Assembly (NCBI GenBank): GCA_030590185.1
Contig: JAUUZB010000078.1
Coordinates: 1-9,307, forward strand
Length of the DNA stretch: 9,307 bases
Reading direction: 5' to 3'
Source: Deltaproteobacteria bacterium
GTDB taxonomy: Bacteria; Myxococcota; XYA12-FULL-58-9; JAUUZB01
Numbering within the stretch: position 1 is the stretch's first letter; each line of letters opens with the position of its first letter. Positions 1 through 6,188 of this stretch are shown here, piece by piece. The notes beneath the pieces were generated by a model that did no database searches, was not told the origin of the DNA, and saw nothing but the letters and a program-made list of their open reading frames with translations. A program made the position numbers and the translations under genes.

Positions 1-1
1 G

Positions 2-1366
2 GCGGGCTGGCGGGCCCGCGGCTACCCAGAGATCGAGGCGCTCGAGGAGGGGACCGTGCTAGGGATCGGCGGCCGGGTGCTCGACAACCGCACCTACCGG
101 ATCGCCCTCCCCGCCCCGGACCGCAAGACCGCCGAGCGCCTGGCGGGCGAGGTCTACCGCCGCTTTGGCCAACGGGCGGTGGCGCGCCGGCGGCTGGTGG
201 AGCGCCCGTGGGGCGAGATCAACGTCAAGACCAGCCGCGGGCCCCTGGGCAAGGCGACCAGCTTCGTGCGCCTGGTGCCGGTGCCCGAGATTGAGGAGGT
301 CAACAGATCCGCACGCGATCGGATCGCTGGGCCGACCCTTCTGCGGGTGGAGCGGGTCGAGCACAGCAAGGGCTACGACTGGCACGGCTTTGCCGACCGA
401 TCCTATCGGGGCGAGATCTACGTAGCGATCGATCCCCTCGGCAAGCTCGCCGCGATCAACGCGGTCGGGGCGGAGACGGTGCTGGCCGGGGTGGTGCCGT
501 CCGAGATCTTCGCACGGGCGCCGGCCGAGGCGCTCAAGGCCCAGGCGGTCGCGGCCCGCAACCACCTGCTGGCGCAACTCGGCAGGCGCCACCACGGCGA
601 CCCCTTTCACCTGTGCGCCGAGCAGCACTGCCAGGTTTACGCGGGCGTGGAGCGCGAAGACCCGCGCACCAACGGGGCGGTGGAGGCCACCTACGGCCAC
701 GCGCTGTTCCATAGCGGCGCCCTGGTGCACGCCGTCTACTCCTCGACCTGTGGCGGCTTCACCGAGGACAACGACGCGGTCTGGGGTGACCATCCGCACC
801 CTGCCCTGCGCGCCCGGCCGGACTTCGACGTCGCGGGCCACCCTGAGTTGGCGCCCTTCGCCGACGGCCTCACCGAGCTAAACATCGCGGCCTGGCTGGC
901 CCGCAGCCCCGCCACCTACTGCTCGGAGGCGAGCTTCGCGCGCGGCCACAAGTTCCGTTGGGATACACGCTTCACCGCCGCCGACCTGCACCGCCTGGTG
1001 GCCAAGCGTTTCCCTAAGCTGGGCCGGCTCGTCGACCTTCGGGTGCGCGAGCGAGGCCGCGGCGGCAAGGTGATCAGCCTCGAGCTGTTCGGTGACACAG
1101 GCAAGGCAACGGTGGTCATGGAGCTGCCGATCCGAAGACTCTTTGCCAACCTGAACTCCGGCGCCTTCGTGATCCGTCGCGAGCGGGACGAGGCGGGCGC
1201 CCTGACGGCGCTCACCTTCCGAGGCGGCGGTTGGGGCCACGGGGTCGGGATGTGCCAGCTCGGCGCCATCGGCCGCGCCGAGGCTGGTCAGGACTTCCGC
1301 ACGATCCTCGGCCACTACTACGGCGGCGCGGAGTTGGCCGGTCTCTACGCGGCGCCGAAGCGCTGA
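2..1366 (+). CDS. SpoIID/LytB-domain peptidoglycan lytic transglycosylase-like protein (5' partial)
   Basis: The frame is open from base 2, so the start lies upstream of the window. A GTG at 56 is only an internal candidate; residue numbers below count from it. SpoIID-family signatures are clear: LAGVVPSEIF (143-152, with E150 at the position of the family's catalytic Glu), EALKAQAVAARNH (158-170), STCGGFTEDNDAVWG (230-244) and a C-terminal GGGWGHGVGMCQLGA (390-404) followed by HYYGG (420-424). Known SpoIID proteins cleave peptidoglycan glycan strands lacking stem peptides. C187, H191, C192 and C232 could form a metal site like that of clostridial SpoIID, but this is inference. The first ~70 residues, including NRTYRIALPAPDRKTAERLA, look like a SPOR fold, tentatively. 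It probably acts in the periplasm; any signal peptide would lie outside the window. The gene ends 98 bases before udk. The family call is firm; the developmental role is unknown. Confidence 0.9.
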   Translation, partial: AGWRARGYPEIEALEEGTVLGIGGRVLDNRTYRIALPAPDRKTAERLAGEVYRRFGQRAVARRRLVERPWGEINVKTSRGPLGKATSFVRLVPVPEIEEVNRSARDRIAGPTLLRVERVEHSKGYDWHGFADRSYRGEIYVAIDPLGKLAAINAVGAETVLAGVVPSEIFARAPAEALKAQAVAARNHLLAQLGRRHHGDPFHLCAEQHCQVYAGVEREDPRTNGAVEATYGHALFHSGALVHAVYSSTCGGFTEDNDAVWGDHPHPALRARPDFDVAGHPELAPFADGLTELNIAAWLARSPATYCSEASFARGHKFRWDTRFTAADLHRLVAKRFPKLGRLVDLRVRERGRGGKVISLELFGDTGKATVVMELPIRRLFANLNSGAFVIRRERDEAGALTALTFRGGGWGHGVGMCQLGAIGRAEAGQDFRTILGHYYGGAELAGLYAAPKR

Positions 1367-1446
1367 GCGCCACGATCGCGCCGGGCCGCCAGCGCGCTGT
1401 TACCGGGTCAGCAAGCCCACTTCGCACTCGGCAGACCTACCCGGCC

Positions 1447-1464
1447 GTGCTATAGCCGGCCCCC
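1447..1464 (+). promoter_or_regulatory. Candidate extended -10 promoter directly before udk
   Basis: TGC-TATAGC (1448-1456) resembles an extended -10 element and ends 8 bases before the udk ATG. Transcription would then start at or very near the A of ATG. No Shine-Dalgarno sequence precedes the ATG and no good -35 box is visible. The TATA lies in the loop of a small perfect inverted repeat, CCGGC (1441-1445) with GCCGG (1455-1459). Whether that repeat is an operator or chance is unclear. Confidence 0.4.
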
Positions 1465-2094
1465 ATGGTCACCGAGCAAAAACCGTTGGTCATGGGCATC
1501 GCGGGCGGTACGGGCTCCGGGAAATCCACCGTCGCCAAGAACATCACCGCGGGTGTGCCGAAAGGCACGTGTGTCATCATCGACCACGACTCCTACTACC
1601 GCGATCACCCCACCATGCCGATCGAGGAACGCGAGCTCCTCAACTACGATCACCCGGACTCCCTCGACAACGATCTGTTGATCACCCACCTTGACGCCAT
1701 CCGGGCCGGCAAGCCCGTCGACATCCCGATCTACGACTTCGTCACCCACGCTCGCCTCGATGAGGTCCGCCACATCGCGCCGGCGCCGGTGATCATCGTT
1801 GAGGGGATCCTGGTCTTCGTCGACGCGGAGATCCGCAAGCGCCTCGACGTGAAAATCTTCGTCGACACCGACGCCGACATCCGCGTCGTGCGCCGCATCC
1901 GGCGCGATATGGAGAAGCGTGGGCGCACCTTCCAGCAAATCCGCGAGCAGTACTACAAAACCGTTAGGCCGATGCATCTGCAGTTCGTGGAGCCGAGCAA
2001 GCGCTGGGCGGATCTGATCATCCCCGAGGGGGGCGCCAACCGGGTCGCCCTCGACATGGTGATCGGCCGGCTGATGAACATCCTCGAGCGCTAG
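1465..2094 (+). CDS. udk: Uridine kinase
   Basis: This is a 209-residue cytosolic enzyme, the normal length for bacterial uridine/cytidine kinases. It transfers phosphate from ATP or GTP to uridine or cytidine, giving UMP or CMP in pyrimidine salvage. The P-loop GGTGSGKST is at residues 14-22. IIDHDSYYRD (38-47), NYDHPDS (60-66) and PIYDF (88-92) match the family's nucleoside-binding segments. IIVEGIL (110-116) is the Walker-B-like strand, and RRIRRDMEKRGR (143-154) is the Arg-rich lid. The ATG at 1465 puts the P-loop at the usual distance from the N-terminus. There is no Shine-Dalgarno sequence, and a -10-like TATAGC lies 8 bases upstream, so the message may be leaderless. The next gene starts 12 bases after the stop and may be co-transcribed. 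No key residue appears to be missing. Confidence 0.95.
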   Translation: MVTEQKPLVMGIAGGTGSGKSTVAKNITAGVPKGTCVIIDHDSYYRDHPTMPIEERELLNYDHPDSLDNDLLITHLDAIRAGKPVDIPIYDFVTHARLDEVRHIAPAPVIIVEGILVFVDAEIRKRLDVKIFVDTDADIRVVRRIRRDMEKRGRTFQQIREQYYKTVRPMHLQFVEPSKRWADLIIPEGGANRVALDMVIGRLMNILER

Positions 2095-2106
2095 TCCGCG
2101 GCCACC

Positions 2107-3366
2107 ATGGGGAGCCAGCCGTTCGCCGGGCTCGCCGGCCAGGTCATTGGCGAGCTATTGACCGTCCGCGGTGGCCTGCGCTCGCTGCCGTTTGTGATCC
2201 TGCTCCTCTTGCTCGGCGCGGCCGGACTGGTGGCGACGAGCCTGGCGGTGCCAATGCCGCCGACGATGCAGGCTCTAGCCGTGTTGGTCTTCGCCTCACC
2301 GGTGATGGCCCACGACGCCCTGCGCGCCCGCTTTTGCGAGCGGCCCGCGCCGGTGGAGGTCATGGCCCTCAGCGGGCGATTGTCCCTGCTGATCATCGTG
2401 TGGGGTGCGCCCTTGGCGGCGGTGGCGCAACTCTACGGGCCGCTCGACCTGGCGGCCGCCGGCATCCTGTCCGCCCCGGCGTGGCCGGACGCCATCGCCG
2501 CCACCCTGGCGGCCGGCTATCTTCTCATCGGCCTGTTGATCACCTTGACCCTGACAACCGTGGCCGATGGGCTGGTGGACCTCCTTCGGCCGAGCCTCTG
2601 GGCATGGCTGGTCCGCGAGGTGGGCCGGGAGCTGCCCGCCGCCATGGCCACGCTGATCGGCGGGGTCGCCTGTTGCTACCTGATCGGTCTGCCGGTCGTC
2701 CTGTTGGTGGCGAGCGGGTTGGTGCGGCTCCATCCCTATGCGGGCGTGATCGGCGCCGGCCTCGGCCTGGTGTCACCAATCGCCGTTGGCGCGTTGATCG
2801 CGGCCCGCCTGGGCGGGACCCTCGCGTCGTTGCGGGACCGTCCCGCCGCGGCGCTGGAACCGGAGCTCGCCCGGGAGAAGGTCGCCTTGTCCGCTACGGC
2901 TCGAGCCGAGGCCCCGATCAGCGCGGCCATGCTGATCCACGATAGGAGTCCCGCGCTCGCTCCCGCGGGCGCAGGGCTGACCGCGGCCATGGAATTCATC
3001 CAGCGCATCCAGAGCCTCCAGCACATGGCCGAGGAGGACCTCGACGCGGCGATCCGCGAGGGGGAGGTGCTGTTCGACAGCCACCCGAAATCGGCCGGGG
3101 TGCTAGCGGAGCTCGCCAAGCTCTACCGGCGTGCCGGCCGGGACGTCGAAGCGGTGGAGGCCTGCGGCCGCGCCGTCCGTCTCGCCCTACATGGCGGCAT
3201 GAGCCCCGTGGCGGTGGAGATCTTCCACTCCTTCGTGGCCCACCGCGATCAGCTAGGGCTCGAGGCCGATGACCTGACCGCCCTGTCCAAGGTGCTGCGC
3301 GTCCAAGGGCACACCGAACAGGCCGACTGGTGCGAGGCCCGCGCCGGGCAGCTCGTCTCAGACTGA
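2107..3366 (+). CDS. Unrecognised multi-pass membrane protein with C-terminal helical-repeat domain
   Basis: This 419-residue protein has no family I recognise. The N-terminal half is hydrophobic, with likely membrane segments near residues 27-47, 54-68, 91-110, 127-152, 178-203 and 212-233. An Ala-rich charged linker follows (240-285). The last ~130 residues are soluble and helical, with pairs such as EDLDAAIREGEVLFDSHP (309-326) and AGVLAELAKLYRRAGRDVEA (330-349). These resemble degenerate tetratricopeptide repeats, probably a protein-binding surface. The ATG at 2107 lies 12 bases after the udk stop, which suggests read-through from udk. The 3' end overlaps the convergent flippase-like gene by 9 bases. 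Strand choice rests on G/C-rich third positions and sensible membrane topology; the competing minus-strand frames are His/Gln/Arg-rich shadows. An ABC-permease-like or Yip1-like N-terminus is possible but cannot be shown here. Confidence 0.8.
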   Translation: MGSQPFAGLAGQVIGELLTVRGGLRSLPFVILLLLLGAAGLVATSLAVPMPPTMQALAVLVFASPVMAHDALRARFCERPAPVEVMALSGRLSLLIIVWGAPLAAVAQLYGPLDLAAAGILSAPAWPDAIAATLAAGYLLIGLLITLTLTTVADGLVDLLRPSLWAWLVREVGRELPAAMATLIGGVACCYLIGLPVVLLVASGLVRLHPYAGVIGAGLGLVSPIAVGALIAARLGGTLASLRDRPAAALEPELAREKVALSATARAEAPISAAMLIHDRSPALAPAGAGLTAAMEFIQRIQSLQHMAEEDLDAAIREGEVLFDSHPKSAGVLAELAKLYRRAGRDVEAVEACGRAVRLALHGGMSPVAVEIFHSFVAHRDQLGLEADDLTALSKVLRVQGHTEQADWCEARAGQLVSD

Positions 3367-4449
3367 GGCCGCGGGCTCGTCGGCGGGCTCGTCGACCGGC
3401 TCGTCGGCTGGATCGTCGACCGGCTCGTCGGCTGGCTCGTCGGCTGGCTCCTCACCCATCTGCGCAGAGGCGGAGATCACGTTGCGCACGCCGATCCTGC
3501 CGCTGAACAGATAGGGCAGCCCAAAGGCGATGATCACGGCGGCGTTCATCGGATACACCACCGCTCCGTAGGCCTGGGCCGAGGTGTCATCGATGCCGAA
3601 GACCGCGAGCCCGACGCCGATGGCGGCCTGGAAGGTCCCGAGATGACCGGGCCCGGCCGGTATCATGATGCCGAGCACCAGCACGCTCACGATCACGAAG
3701 CCAGCGATGGGCGGCACGCCAAAGCCAAAGGCCTTCATCACGAAGTACAGCCCGAGGCCGTTGGCCGCCCAGTAAACCAGGGTGTAGGCGAGCAGGGACC
3801 CGACGGCGCGAAGGTTCGGCAGGGCGCGCAGGCCAGTGATGAAGGCCTCGAGCATGCCGACCGCCTTGTTGGTGAACCCCCGGGAGATCGGGTCCCCGAT
3901 GCGGTGAAGCAGCCGGCTCATGGCTGGGCCTCTGAGCAGGGCCGCCACGATCACCACGGTGGCGGAGCCAAAAATCGCCAGGGAGGCATAGGCGCCGACG
4001 CGCAGCTCGGATCGCACCGTGTACTCGGCGGACAACAGGGAGGTGGTGACGAAGAATAGGAAGGTGATCAACAGGCCATCGACGGTACGCTCTACCGCGG
4101 CCGCGCCGAGCCCAGCACTGATGGGCGCGCCGCTCTCGCGTTTGAGCAGGTAGGGCCGACCGAATTCACCGAGGCGAAGGGGCAGGGCGAAAATCAACAT
4201 CAGGCCGACGTTGGAGACGCGCAGCAGGCTGCGGGTGGAGATGCGCACGAAGGGCCGGATCAGGACGTCGTAACGAAACACCCGGCAGGCCTGAATGACC
4301 ACCAGGCAGACCAGGTAGAGCAACACGTAGCCGGTTTCGACCGTTTTGATCTGTTCCCAGGCGCCGGCCAGGTCGACGTTGCGAAAGGCGAACCACAAAA
4401 AGAGCACGCTCAGGGCGCAGCTCACCAGCAGACGCAGGGCGGTCTTCAT
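3358..4449 (-). CDS. Flippase-like (LPG_synthase_TM/UPF0104 family) integral membrane protein with acidic DEPA-repeat tail
   Basis: This is a 363-residue polytopic protein. The chosen start is the ATG at 4449 (MKTALRLLVSC), because the longer frame upstream runs through the phosphatase gene in another phase and reads as Pro/Ser/Thr-rich nonsense. Family hallmarks are RLGEFGRPYLLKRESGAPIS (92-111), VERTVDGLL (119-127) and PAGPGHLGTFQAAIG (254-268), typical of the domain shared by lysylphosphatidylglycerol synthase membrane halves and AglD-like glycan proteins. About seven or eight helices span residues 7-311. No soluble aminoacyl-transferase domain follows, so it is unlikely to be a full MprF. 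Proteins of this kind are thought to move or modify lipid-linked molecules, but the substrate is unknown. The C-terminus (residues 333-360) is EEPA/DEPA/DEPV/DDPA tetrapeptides, strongly acidic and probably disordered. Only 4 bases separate the ATG from the phosphatase stop, which suggests translational coupling. Confidence 0.87.
   Translation of the reverse strand: MKTALRLLVSCALSVLFLWFAFRNVDLAGAWEQIKTVETGYVLLYLVCLVVIQACRVFRYDVLIRPFVRISTRSLLRVSNVGLMLIFALPLRLGEFGRPYLLKRESGAPISAGLGAAAVERTVDGLLITFLFFVTTSLLSAEYTVRSELRVGAYASLAIFGSATVVIVAALLRGPAMSRLLHRIGDPISRGFTNKAVGMLEAFITGLRALPNLRAVGSLLAYTLVYWAANGLGLYFVMKAFGFGVPPIAGFVIVSVLVLGIMIPAGPGHLGTFQAAIGVGLAVFGIDDTSAQAYGAVVYPMNAAVIIAFGLPYLFSGRIGVRNVISASAQMGEEPADEPADEPVDDPADEPVDEPADEPAASV
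3375..3458. repeat. 12-bp tandem repeat (about seven units) inside the flippase-like gene
   Basis: Six consecutive copies of a unit close to GCTCGTCGGCTG occupy 3375-3446, and a diverged seventh ends at 3458. Units differ at only a few positions, such as GCTCGTCGACCG and GATCGTCGACCG. Read on the minus strand, each unit encodes DEPA or DEPV. Because 12 is a multiple of three, gain or loss of units would change tail length without breaking the frame. The near-identity of the copies suggests recent expansion. Confidence 0.9.
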
Positions 4450-4453
4450 CGGC

Positions 4454-5194
4454 TCACCGGGCCACCGTGATCGGCTGGAGATCGGCGCCGGGGCGGTCGT
4501 CAACGATGGCCTGGGGGTTGTCGGTGGTGCCGAGCTGCACCGCTCGCTTGCCGTAGCGATCGGAGATGGCGCGCAGGCCGTGGCGGATCCAGAGATCGGC
4601 CTCCTCGGCGCCGTGCAGGTCGGTGCACAGCACGTGCGCCAGGCCACGGTCCGCCATCTCGAGGGCCCGCAGGTGAATGGTGTTGCCGTAGATGTTGGCG
4701 AAGCTCGCGATGTTGAGCTGCATCTTCACGCCGCGCTCGACCAAGCGGGCGATCAGATCGAAGGAGAGCTCCGGCAGGCGCTCCGGGTGCGCGAGCAACA
4801 GGCGGTAGCCCTTGGTCTGGATGCGGAACAGCACCCCCTCGGGATCCGCGAGCCCACCCCAGGGCAGCTCGACCAGCAACCAATGACCGTCGTTAATCGG
4901 CGCGACGTCCTGGTTGGCCAGGCGCTCGAACAACTCCGGGGTGACGTAATGTTCGGCGCTCGGCATCAGCTCGAGGGCGATCCCCTCCTCGGCCAGCCGC
5001 TGTTGCAGATCGTCGCGCTCCCGGGTGGCGATGGCGATGGGCACGTCGCCACCGGGGCCGGCACCGAAATGAGGCGACGCGGCAACGCCGGTGAAGCCTG
5101 CGTCGACCAGGCAACGGGCGATGGCCAGGGCCCCTTCGAGATCTGGGGCGCCGTCGTCCACGCCCGGCAGAATGTGGCAGTGTAGGTCGATCAC
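4454..5194 (-). CDS. CpsB/CapC/YwqE-type PHP-domain protein-tyrosine phosphatase
   Basis: This 246-residue protein opens with MIDLHCHILPGVDDG, the near-invariant start of the metal-dependent bacterial tyrosine phosphatases of the PHP superfamily. Likely metal ligands are H5, H7, H42 (ASPHF), E109 (LLVEL), H136 (LLLAHPER) and D192/H194 (CTDLHG). All the motifs are present in family order and the length is normal. Known members dephosphorylate the tyrosine-rich tail of capsule/exopolysaccharide kinases (Wze/CpsD/YwqD) in the cytoplasm and so control polysaccharide polymerisation and export. No such kinase lies in the window, so the substrate here is inferred. The start is GTG at 5194, which puts the first metal-binding His pair in its usual place. 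The gene follows the NlpC/P60 gene by 44 bases and is 4 bases ahead of the flippase-like gene. A candidate promoter sits in the 44-base gap. Confidence 0.92.
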   Translation of the reverse strand: MIDLHCHILPGVDDGAPDLEGALAIARCLVDAGFTGVAASPHFGAGPGGDVPIAIATRERDDLQQRLAEEGIALELMPSAEHYVTPELFERLANQDVAPINDGHWLLVELPWGGLADPEGVLFRIQTKGYRLLLAHPERLPELSFDLIARLVERGVKMQLNIASFANIYGNTIHLRALEMADRGLAHVLCTDLHGAEEADLWIRHGLRAISDRYGKRAVQLGTTDNPQAIVDDRPGADLQPITVAR

Positions 5195-5207
5195 GTTGGG
5201 AGGGCTG

Positions 5208-5234
5208 GTTATCCGACAACGGGTCGACCGTCAA
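5208..5234 (-). promoter_or_regulatory. Candidate sigma70-type promoter before the PHP phosphatase gene
   Basis: In the 44-base gap after the NlpC/P60 stop, the minus strand reads TTGACG (5234-5229), 15 bases, then GATAAC (5213-5208). The -35 matches the consensus at five of six positions and the -10 at four of six. The spacer is shorter than ideal. It contains the 8-base palindrome GGTCGACC (5222-5229), a possible operator. The -10 ends 13 bases before the GTG start, leaving only a very short leader. It would give the phosphatase-flippase pair its own transcript. Confidence 0.35.
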
Positions 5235-5238
5235 ACGC

Positions 5239-5976
5239 TCACCCACCGCTGGCCAGGCGCCCGAAGCTGCTCTCGCGACAGGGACCCACACGGTCGGCGA
5301 ACCGCTCGGCCACCTGCGCAGCGTCATCAAAGGCGAGGTCCGGCTTGGCCGCCCCGGATCGATCCGAATAGCGGCCCGGCGGCATCACCAGCAGCCGACG
5401 GCCACCGGCGAAGCGCTGGTGGTAGTAACGCGTGCTCAGCCGATCGAAGGAGACCTCCCCCTTGCCACGGACCGCGTGGATGAAGCGGCCGTGCCCGAGA
5501 TAGAGCGCCACGTGGCCGATGCGGGTGCCGCCGGGGTGTTCGTGAAAGAAGACCAGATCCCCGGCGCGCAAGCTCTGGCGCTCGATCCGCAGGCCGACCC
5601 GATACTGCTCACGCGCGGTGCGCGGCAGGTCGTAGCCGAAGCCGGCAAAGACCCTGTTAATCAAGGCGCTGCAGTCGAGGCCGTCGGGGCCGGTACCGCC
5701 GTAGACGTACGGGACGCCCTCGTAACGCAGGGCGGCGCTCTGCACGGCGGCGGGGGTTGGGGCCTCGCGACGGTAGGTCAGGCGCAGGTCTGAGGGACGC
5801 CAATCGGCGCGGCAATCGGTGTCGGGGTGCTGCTCGAGGTGATGTTCGAACTGGTCGTCGCCGCCTAGGCCTATGGCGGCGAGGATCGGATCCTCACTAG
5901 GGGCGGGGGGCGCGGAGGTGACGCGCGGCGAGGCGCAGCCGGTGAGACAAAGGGAAATGAGGAGGAGGCGCCGCAC
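5239..5976 (-). CDS. NlpC/P60-family cell-wall endopeptidase, predicted lipoprotein
   Basis: This 245-residue protein starts MRRLLLISLCLTGCASP, a short signal peptide with lipobox LTGC. Signal peptidase II cleavage and lipidation at C14 would place it in the periplasm, membrane-anchored. A Pro/Ser linker and ~50 less conserved residues lead to an NlpC/P60 domain (about 76-200). It contains GVPYVYGGTGPDGLDCSALI (87-106) with catalytic Cys C102, LPRTAREQY (117-125), LRAGDLVFFHE (136-146), GHVALYLG with His H155, and FIHA with the third polar residue H167. The family cleaves D-Glu-diamino-acid bonds in peptidoglycan stem peptides. The more usual DCSGL is DCSAL here, a mild change. A tail of ~40 residues follows the domain. 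The GTG start at 5976 is chosen because the signal peptide begins there. There is no Shine-Dalgarno sequence. It heads the phosphatase-flippase group. Confidence 0.92.
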   Translation of the reverse strand: MRRLLLISLCLTGCASPRVTSAPPAPSEDPILAAIGLGGDDQFEHHLEQHPDTDCRADWRPSDLRLTYRREAPTPAAVQSAALRYEGVPYVYGGTGPDGLDCSALINRVFAGFGYDLPRTAREQYRVGLRIERQSLRAGDLVFFHEHPGGTRIGHVALYLGHGRFIHAVRGKGEVSFDRLSTRYYHQRFAGGRRLLVMPPGRYSDRSGAAKPDLAFDDAAQVAERFADRVGPCRESSFGRLASGG

Positions 5977-5991
5977 GGCGCCACGCTAGCA
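5977..5991 (-). promoter_or_regulatory. Candidate -10 element for the NlpC/P60 gene
   Basis: On the minus strand, TGC-TAGCGT (5991-5983) is followed by six bases (GGCGCC) and then the GTG start. TAGCGT fits only a loose TAnnnT pattern, and no -35 is evident. Its interest is the position: the same 6-8 base spacing recurs before other genes in the window. Confidence 0.3.
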
Positions 5992-6188
5992 CGCCATTGT
6001 GGGAGCGCCAGTTTCCTGAGGCCGCGAAGGCACAGAGATCGCAACGCTGTGGAGATGCCGGGTGGACCGCCAAGAGGCCAAGGGCGCCAACGGAATGGCT
6101 CAAGGCACGGGCTCGGCTACCTTGGCCCCTCGGCGGTAAGCCGATCCCTCTGCGGCACGTCGACCGGTTTGGCCCCCCCCCTCCGCGG
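5992..6188. other. Non-coding spacer with purine-rich repeat units and a poly-C run
   Basis: There is no plausible gene here on either strand; the open frames are short, Arg/Pro-rich and compositionally unlike the neighbours. Besides the inverted repeat at 6066-6137, it holds a GCGAAGG unit (6023-6029) and a small stem, CACAG (6031-6035) with CTGTG (6047-6051). It also holds a run of nine C (6173-6181). An outer pair, GCCGCGAAGG (6021-6030) with CCTCCGCGGT (6180-6189), is complementary at 8 of 10 positions and could frame the whole element. Confidence 0.5.
6066..6137. repeat. Inverted repeat with 18-base arms made of GCCAAG-like units
   Basis: ACCGCCAAGAGGCCAAGG (6066-6083) matches the reverse complement of CCTTGGCCCCTCGGCGGT (6120-6137) at 16 of 18 positions. 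The arms are separated by 36 bases. In minus-strand RNA both differences become G-U wobbles, so an uninterrupted 18-pair hairpin is possible; in plus-strand RNA they are A-C mismatches. The left arm continues into a third unit, GCCAAC (6086-6091), giving repeats at 8-9 base spacing. It lies downstream of the 6189-6920 gene and ~90 bases upstream of the NlpC/P60 start, in the direction of transcription. It could be a dispersed intergenic element, an attenuator or a transcript-stabilising hairpin. No U-rich tract follows, so a classical terminator is less likely. Confidence 0.65.

Noticed and set aside
59..841. 260-residue minus-strand open frame opposite the SpoIID-type gene
   Set aside because: It is rich in Val/Ala/His/Arg with no family motifs, and lies opposite a gene with clear SpoIID signatures; typical of shadow frames in GC-rich DNA.
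1403..1444. CCGGGT (1403-1408) with ACCCGG (1439-1444) as a terminator for the SpoIID-type gene
   Set aside because: Six pairs around a 30-base loop without a T-run is weak and expected by chance at this composition.
2101..2110. GCCACCATGG around the start at 2107, identical to a eukaryotic Kozak context
   Set aside because: The surrounding genes are bacterial and tightly packed; in GC-rich DNA this match is chance, with no vector or eukaryotic signal nearby.
3370..3460. Tandem units considered as a CRISPR array or protein-binding iterons
   Set aside because: The units are 12 bases with no spacers and lie in frame inside a coding region, so they are a coding tandem repeat.
4450..4647. N-terminal extension of the flippase-like gene to 4647
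   Set aside because: It would overlap the phosphatase gene by 194 bases and encodes Pro/Ser/Thr/Ala-rich nonsense; MKTALRLLVSC at 4449 is a natural membrane-protein start.
4346..5185. 279-residue plus-strand open frame
   Set aside because: It is antisense to the PHP phosphatase, whose metal-binding motifs are intact; the plus-strand product has no recognisable domain.
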